The notes beneath the pieces are model-generated. The model saw only the letters and a program-made list of their open reading frames with translations, was not told the DNA's origin and ran no database searches. From positions 1 through 33,555 of IMG/VR virus record IMGVR_UViG_3300036985_004066: a DNA stretch of 33,555 nucleotides. The stretch is one strand, 5' to 3'. Origin of the DNA: a virus. Every line of letters starts with the position of its first letter. Position 1 is the first letter of the stretch. Of this stretch, positions 29,966-33,555 are shown piece after piece. Position numbers and translations under genes: made by a program.

Positions 29966-31110
29966 GTGGACCATCACAGACGGATAGCGGGTGGACCGCC
30001 CTCGTCGCATATGGCGAGGATTCGTACCGCCGTGCCATTGCGGCACAGGTTGAGGGCAAGGATCCCACCGAGTACTGGGAAGCGTGGAAAACAGCGACTG
30101 CCGCCCTACTGCTTGCCTCATGGGCCGCAGGTGCGTTGACTTCAGCCCGTGCGTCGGGTGTTCCTCTCCCCGCGATTGCCCCACCGTCTGCGACATTTGC
30201 CCGCGACATTGACACGCTTCGATACGAACCGCCGTCGCGAACCGAGATCTCAAGCATCACGATGCAGTTTGCGGGTGGACCCGCCCGCGAGGTCATTGAG
30301 CGTTTCATCCGATTGCTGCCTCTAACCCGAGAGAAGTGGGAGTCGCTGATTGCTCACGCGCTCCAGTCCGCAGGAGAGGTACGGGATGACGAAGCCGCAA
30401 ACGCGCTGTCCCGAATCATGGTTCGATCACCCGACCTTGCAGACCTGATTCGGGGAAAGGCGCAAGCTCGGGTTGAGGAACTGCCCCCTAACGCCTCTGA
30501 CGAAGTCAAAAAGAGGCGCAATCCCGCCGTACAGGCGGCGGTGCAAGGGTCATTTTTTGTCACGGGTATGACGATGCAGCAGGTTGAAACCTCAAAAAAC
30601 ATCCTTGCCGCAGCGATTCGGGGGGATGTCACCGTGTCGGTGGCGGGAAAAAAGGTTGAGGAAATGGGGGTGGGAGATTTTGTCGCGCACACGATCCTTG
30701 AAACCGCCACCAATCTCACCGAGGCTCGACTCGAAACGGTCTACCGAACAAACATCAACCGAGCGCAGTCGCAGGGTCGCCTAGACATTTGCCGAGATGA
30801 CCTTGTCAAGAAGTTTGTCCCGTTGATGCGCTTCCGATCAACCAAGGATCCAAGGACCCGAGACACGCATCGGGCGTTCAACGGGTACATCGCTACCGTT
30901 GATCAGATTGATCAAATGGGGATCCCGACTCCGCTCGGGTTCAACTGTCGATGCTCGTGGACACCTATCCCGATTTCCACAGCCGTAAACGAGGGGCTGT
31001 GCGACGAAGACGGGAATCCTGATTTCACGGCGATCAAGGTGAAAAACGGGGATCGGCAGGCGTTGGTTGATAATGGGACGATCCCTGATGCAGGGTTTAT
31101 TTCAGGGTGA
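29956..31110 (+). CDS. Minor head protein, Mu gp30/F-like (SPP1 gp7 family)
   Basis: A 384-residue protein from ATG 29956, overlapping the portal stop by 10 bases; GTG 29962 (GTGA overlap) is an equal alternative. The C-terminal hallmark is visible: LETVYRTNINRAQSQGR, MRFRSTKDPRTRDTHRAFNG, then GIPTPLGFNCRCSWTPI, the family's R-x-x-x-R, D-x-R-T and GFNCRC elements. The N-terminal 120 residues are Ala-rich helical. These proteins are packaged in low copy near the portal and may be ejected with DNA. Order portal-F-protease follows Mu. Confidence 0.87.
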   Translation: MVVSGPSQTDSGWTALVAYGEDSYRRAIAAQVEGKDPTEYWEAWKTATAALLLASWAAGALTSARASGVPLPAIAPPSATFARDIDTLRYEPPSRTEISSITMQFAGGPAREVIERFIRLLPLTREKWESLIAHALQSAGEVRDDEAANALSRIMVRSPDLADLIRGKAQARVEELPPNASDEVKKRRNPAVQAAVQGSFFVTGMTMQQVETSKNILAAAIRGDVTVSVAGKKVEEMGVGDFVAHTILETATNLTEARLETVYRTNINRAQSQGRLDICRDDLVKKFVPLMRFRSTKDPRTRDTHRAFNGYIATVDQIDQMGIPTPLGFNCRCSWTPIPISTAVNEGLCDEDGNPDFTAIKVKNGDRQALVDNGTIPDAGFISG

Positions 31111-31128
31111 TACGATACCGCTAGCAGC

Positions 31129-32325
31129 ATGACCACTCCATCGCACAAGATCACCGATGACGGCGACAAGGTTGTAATACACAACCTTGAAGTTTTTTGC
31201 GCGTATGACGCAAAGATCGACGGAGACAACGATGACGAGCTGAAAAAGTTTGACAACGACCGCGTCCGCAAAATTGTCGTTGCGACCCGCCAGTACATGG
31301 CCAAGGGATCATTTCCGCGCCTTGTGGTAATGCATGAGCGTGACGGAAACGAGCCAAAATCAAGCGTGGGTCGATTCACTCAAGTGAAGTACGAGGAACG
31401 CAACGGTGTAGCCTACATTGTTGGCGACTGCGAGGTTGAGCGAAGCGTGTTTAACAAACTGCTTGCCACCAACGCATTTCCGCGCCGATCAGCCGAGATT
31501 TGGCAGGATCACAATCACCTCTCGGAAGTCGCGTTGCTTGGGCGCGAAACCCCACGCCGCCCGCTTCCTGACACTCATTTTGTTCGCACAGGCGAACTCG
31601 TGACATTTAGCCGACCGCTTCGCTTTGACATGGGAACTGTCGGCGGAGGACTCTCCACATTTGTTCCCACTACAAAGGAAAAATACAACATGAACGATGA
31701 CAACGACCTGCGCGGCGAACTTGACGCGCTGAAGGCCTCGATGGACGAAATCGACGCAAAGTTTAAGAAGCGTTTTGAGGCCGATGACTCGACCGATGAA
31801 AAGGATGAAATGTCAGCCGATGACATGATTCAACAGCAGTTCGCGGAAAACGAAGAGGACGAAATGTTTTCGCACAACGAGGGCGAAGACGAAACCGAGG
31901 AAGAAACCGAAGAGGTATTTCCTGCTTCGCGCTACAGCCGTCCCCGTGAGGGTGGAGACTTCATCGCGATGCGCCGAGAAAACACGCGGATGTCGCGTGA
32001 ACTCAATGCGATGCGCTCCGAACTGGCCCGCGAAAAGTTCAGTCGCGAACTTGACGCAATGGAAACTGAGGGGTATCGCATTCCCGCAGACCGTCGCCCG
32101 CGCCTCATCGCTGAACTCGCAGCGAGCCGCAACCCGTCCGACCTCATCGACACTTGGCGCGACCTATTTGCTCGCGATCCCGTGGGCATCCGTATCGACA
32201 TGAGTCGATCCGCGCTGCCAAAGTCCGATCTCGATCCCCGTCAAGTTTCAGACATGGTCCGCGAGTTCGCGGGCCGTCCTGAAGAGTTCACCAAAGCCAT
32301 CAATTCCCGCATCTCGAAGCGGTAA
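31129..32325 (+). CDS. Mu I-like prohead protease with C-terminal scaffold region
   Basis: The protein has 398 residues. Residues 20-155 resemble phage prohead protease domains: VVMHE with H69, VGDCEVERSVFNKLL, then FPRRSAEIW (S121) and VALLGRETPRRPLPD; H69 and S121 are the likely catalytic pair. Residues ~188-398 are charged and coiled, with a very acidic block (217-263), typical of scaffold. Tripeptides FSR (160-162, 304-306), YSR (269-271) and MSR (288-290, 358-360) are possible self-cleavage sites. It shapes the procapsid and is then degraded. An in-frame scaffold-only start lies at 31690. Confidence 0.82.
   Translation: MTTPSHKITDDGDKVVIHNLEVFCAYDAKIDGDNDDELKKFDNDRVRKIVVATRQYMAKGSFPRLVVMHERDGNEPKSSVGRFTQVKYEERNGVAYIVGDCEVERSVFNKLLATNAFPRRSAEIWQDHNHLSEVALLGRETPRRPLPDTHFVRTGELVTFSRPLRFDMGTVGGGLSTFVPTTKEKYNMNDDNDLRGELDALKASMDEIDAKFKKRFEADDSTDEKDEMSADDMIQQQFAENEEDEMFSHNEGEDETEEETEEVFPASRYSRPREGGDFIAMRRENTRMSRELNAMRSELAREKFSRELDAMETEGYRIPADRRPRLIAELAASRNPSDLIDTWRDLFARDPVGIRIDMSRSALPKSDLDPRQVSDMVREFAGRPEEFTKAINSRISKR
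31690..32325 (+). CDS. In-frame internal scaffold product (Mu gpZ-like) within the protease gene
   Basis: ATG 31690, codon 188 of the protease gene, is preceded by AAAGGA at about 10 bases, a better site than the one before the full-length start. It begins MNDDNDLRGELDALKAS, exactly where the acidic coiled scaffold region starts, giving 211 residues. Mu I/Z and lambda C/Nu3 use the same nested design to make excess scaffold over protease. Expression is inferred, not shown. Confidence 0.6.
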   Translation: MNDDNDLRGELDALKASMDEIDAKFKKRFEADDSTDEKDEMSADDMIQQQFAENEEDEMFSHNEGEDETEEETEEVFPASRYSRPREGGDFIAMRRENTRMSRELNAMRSELAREKFSRELDAMETEGYRIPADRRPRLIAELAASRNPSDLIDTWRDLFARDPVGIRIDMSRSALPKSDLDPRQVSDMVREFAGRPEEFTKAINSRISKR

Positions 32326-32342
32326 CACAAAGGAAACCAAAA

Positions 32343-32744
32343 ATGTCTGACATGGGATTCACCCCACTTCTCACCGCAAGCGGCACAATTGCGCCGTTTC
32401 GCCTCGTCACTCTTTCAGGTGCGTTCACGGGCGCAGCATCAAACGCAATCACGGAATACGCCCTTGGCGTAACCGACGGAAGCGTCAACGCCTACAACGG
32501 CACAAACCACGCCGTCTCGGGTGGAGTAATCACGCTTCAGCCGTCCAACACCGTTGAAGTGGAGGTCGGCACAGGCGGTTGCACCGCAGGAGATTTCCTG
32601 ATGTGCGTTGCGTCTTCGGGCGGAACTGTGACTATCGCGGCAGGCGCGACCGCAAAATCCAGTTACATGGCTTTGCAAACGGGATCCGCAGGAGAAATCA
32701 TTCGTGCATTCCGCTTTGGCTATCGCGGCCCGATCTTTGCGTAA
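32343..32744 (+). CDS. Head decoration-type protein (DUF2190-like)
   Basis: The protein has 133 residues, with AAAGGA before the ATG. It is a small Gly/Ala/Thr-rich beta protein with FRLVTLSGAF, YALGVTDGSVNAYNG and VEVEVGTGGCTAGDFLM, the strand-turn pattern of small capsid decoration or stabilising proteins. It lies directly upstream of the capsid gene. There is no signal peptide despite the polar, Ser/Thr-rich character. Its role would be to bind mature capsid vertices or hexamer centres. The family call is tentative; the structural role is well supported by position. Confidence 0.7.
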   Translation: MSDMGFTPLLTASGTIAPFRLVTLSGAFTGAASNAITEYALGVTDGSVNAYNGTNHAVSGGVITLQPSNTVEVEVGTGGCTAGDFLMCVASSGGTVTIAAGATAKSSYMALQTGSAGEIIRAFRFGYRGPIFA

Positions 32745-32781
32745 TTGACCAAACCCCTTCCCTCAAGAAAGAGGATTTCAA

Positions 32782-33555
32782 ATGGCATATACAGTTGTGG
32801 GTGGTGGTCTTTCGACCTACATCCCGTCCACCAATGACCTCGCGACAGGTGCGCTCCAAGTGGAGTTCACGCGCTCGGTCAACAGTTTCGCTCTCTCGCG
32901 CTACGCGCAACTCGTTCCAACCACAAAAATGACGGGGTTTTACCTGCGTCAAGACAACGCGGACAATGTCCGCGTGACCGATGTGAATGAGTTCGCGTGG
33001 CCTCTCGGCAACGACCGCCCTACGGGCAAACAAAACGCATTTGATTTTGTCCAGTACACGACGGCCCGATTCGGCTTTCCGTTCTACATCCCGCAGGAGT
33101 CTGCTGCTCAGGCCTCGTGGGATGTCGTGGCACAACACGCTCGCTCCAAGGCGCAATTGGCGATGACTCGTCGCAGCATGGCGGCATCGTCGGTTCTCAC
33201 GACTGTCGGAAACTGGGGTACGAACTACACTACCGCAGCGGGTTCTAACGGACCTTCGGGTAGCGGTTATACCGCAACAGGAACATGGTCGAACTCGTCC
33301 ACCGCTGACCGATTCATCCAAAAATCAATTCAGCAAGCGATGCGCTTGGTGTCGTTGAGTTCGGGTGGCGCGGTTAACCCTAATCAGTTGATCCTCGTGA
33401 TTTCGCCAACCATCGCGCAGACCATCTCACAGGCTCCTGAGATTCAGGACTATGTGAAGTTCCAAGCAGGCATTCAATACTTGCAAGGTTCCGACACATT
33501 TGCCAAGTGGGGTATCCCGCCGACGCTGTTCGGCCTTTCAGATGTTGTCGTTGAG
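32782..33555 (+). CDS. Major capsid protein, N-terminal part (continues at position 1)
   Basis: The gene starts at ATG 32782 with GAGGA seven bases upstream and runs off the contig end after 258 codons. The frame continues at 145 through the 144-base overlap (33412 equals position 1), for about 349 residues in total. The N-terminal region includes STYIPSTNDLATGALQVEFTR and a Phe/Tyr-rich stretch near residues 90-105; no long scaffold-like delta domain is visible, in line with a separate scaffold upstream. Strong ribosome site, preceding decoration gene and following terminator fit the most abundant virion protein. Confidence 0.87.
   Translation, partial: MAYTVVGGGLSTYIPSTNDLATGALQVEFTRSVNSFALSRYAQLVPTTKMTGFYLRQDNADNVRVTDVNEFAWPLGNDRPTGKQNAFDFVQYTTARFGFPFYIPQESAAQASWDVVAQHARSKAQLAMTRRSMAASSVLTTVGNWGTNYTTAAGSNGPSGSGYTATGTWSNSSTADRFIQKSIQQAMRLVSLSSGGAVNPNQLILVISPTIAQTISQAPEIQDYVKFQAGIQYLQGSDTFAKWGIPPTLFGLSDVVVE
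33412..33555. repeat. Right copy of the 144-base terminal overlap
   Basis: This copy equals 1-144 except T at 33538 for G at 127. See the left copy; together they show that the contig closes on itself within the capsid gene. Confidence 0.93.

Noticed and set aside
32698-33321. Leftward 207-codon frame at the right end
   Set aside because: It is antisense to the capsid gene start; rich in Arg/Ser/Cys as expected of a shadow.
1-33555. tRNA genes, CRISPR arrays, insertion sequences, integrase with att site
   Set aside because: None was recognised on either strand; no spaced identical repeats, transposase motifs or cloverleaf-like segments were seen by eye.

Overview
The window is a tailed double-stranded DNA phage genome (Caudoviricetes), apparently complete. 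Its first 144 bases are repeated as its last 144 bases with one mismatch, and the major capsid gene runs across that junction. The contig is therefore a circular or circularly permuted unit of about 33.41 kb with the ends overlapped. The head genes are of the Mu-like type (DUF935/gp29-like portal, gp30/F-like minor head protein, I-like protease with scaffold, gp36-like DUF1320 adaptor, gpG/S-like morphogenesis protein). The tail genes look like those of a siphovirus: tube protein, frameshifted chaperone pair, tape measure, fibre. There is no transposase, integrase, DNA polymerase, helicase, primase, tRNA or CRISPR. Shine-Dalgarno sites and sigma70-type promoters are clear, and a lipoprotein-like lysis-region product hints at a host with an outer membrane. 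The host cannot be named from the sequence.

Layout, rightward strand: from 19859 a leaderless small HTH-like gene, a class I SAM methyltransferase, a C5-cytosine methyltransferase, small and large terminase, a 1286-residue multi-module protein, portal, minor head protein, protease-scaffold, decoration protein and major capsid protein. Across the junction come a strong terminator (444-476), head-tail connectors, tail tube, -1 frameshift chaperones, tape measure, tail-tip proteins, a fibre, a small membrane-protein (lysis-like) cassette with overlapping frames, a 639-residue cysteine-rich protein, and small genes including an excisionase-like HTH protein (to 13424).

Leftward strand: three transcription units between 19.2 and 13.5 kb. 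Each starts with the same cassette: a -35 box, a 17-base spacer holding an inverted repeat, a -10 box, 6 bases, then a hairpin starting at the predicted +1. Unit one (19196 to 16094) carries eight mostly overlapping genes, including DUF3846, a CsrA-like protein, a RusA-type resolvase and a TGT/DpdA-like protein. Unit two carries a Bet single-strand annealing protein with an SSB-like acidic tip, and Gp157. Unit three carries three small unknown genes. Rho-independent terminators end units two and three, and a further leftward terminator lies just upstream of unit one.

The most unusual items are: (1) the 3.9-kb gene between terminase and portal, which encodes a string of roughly 65-92-residue modules joined by recurrent [F/Y/H/M]-S-R linkers, with the same tripeptides in the protease-scaffold and at the portal C-terminus, suggesting a phage polyprotein; (2) the three-copy promoter/operator/5'-hairpin cassette together with a CsrA-like RNA-binding candidate; (3) the Bet protein ending in DDDLPF; (4) the cysteine-rich late protein; (5) a DpdA-like enzyme without any 7-deazaguanine biosynthesis genes. 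No endolysin could be recognised.
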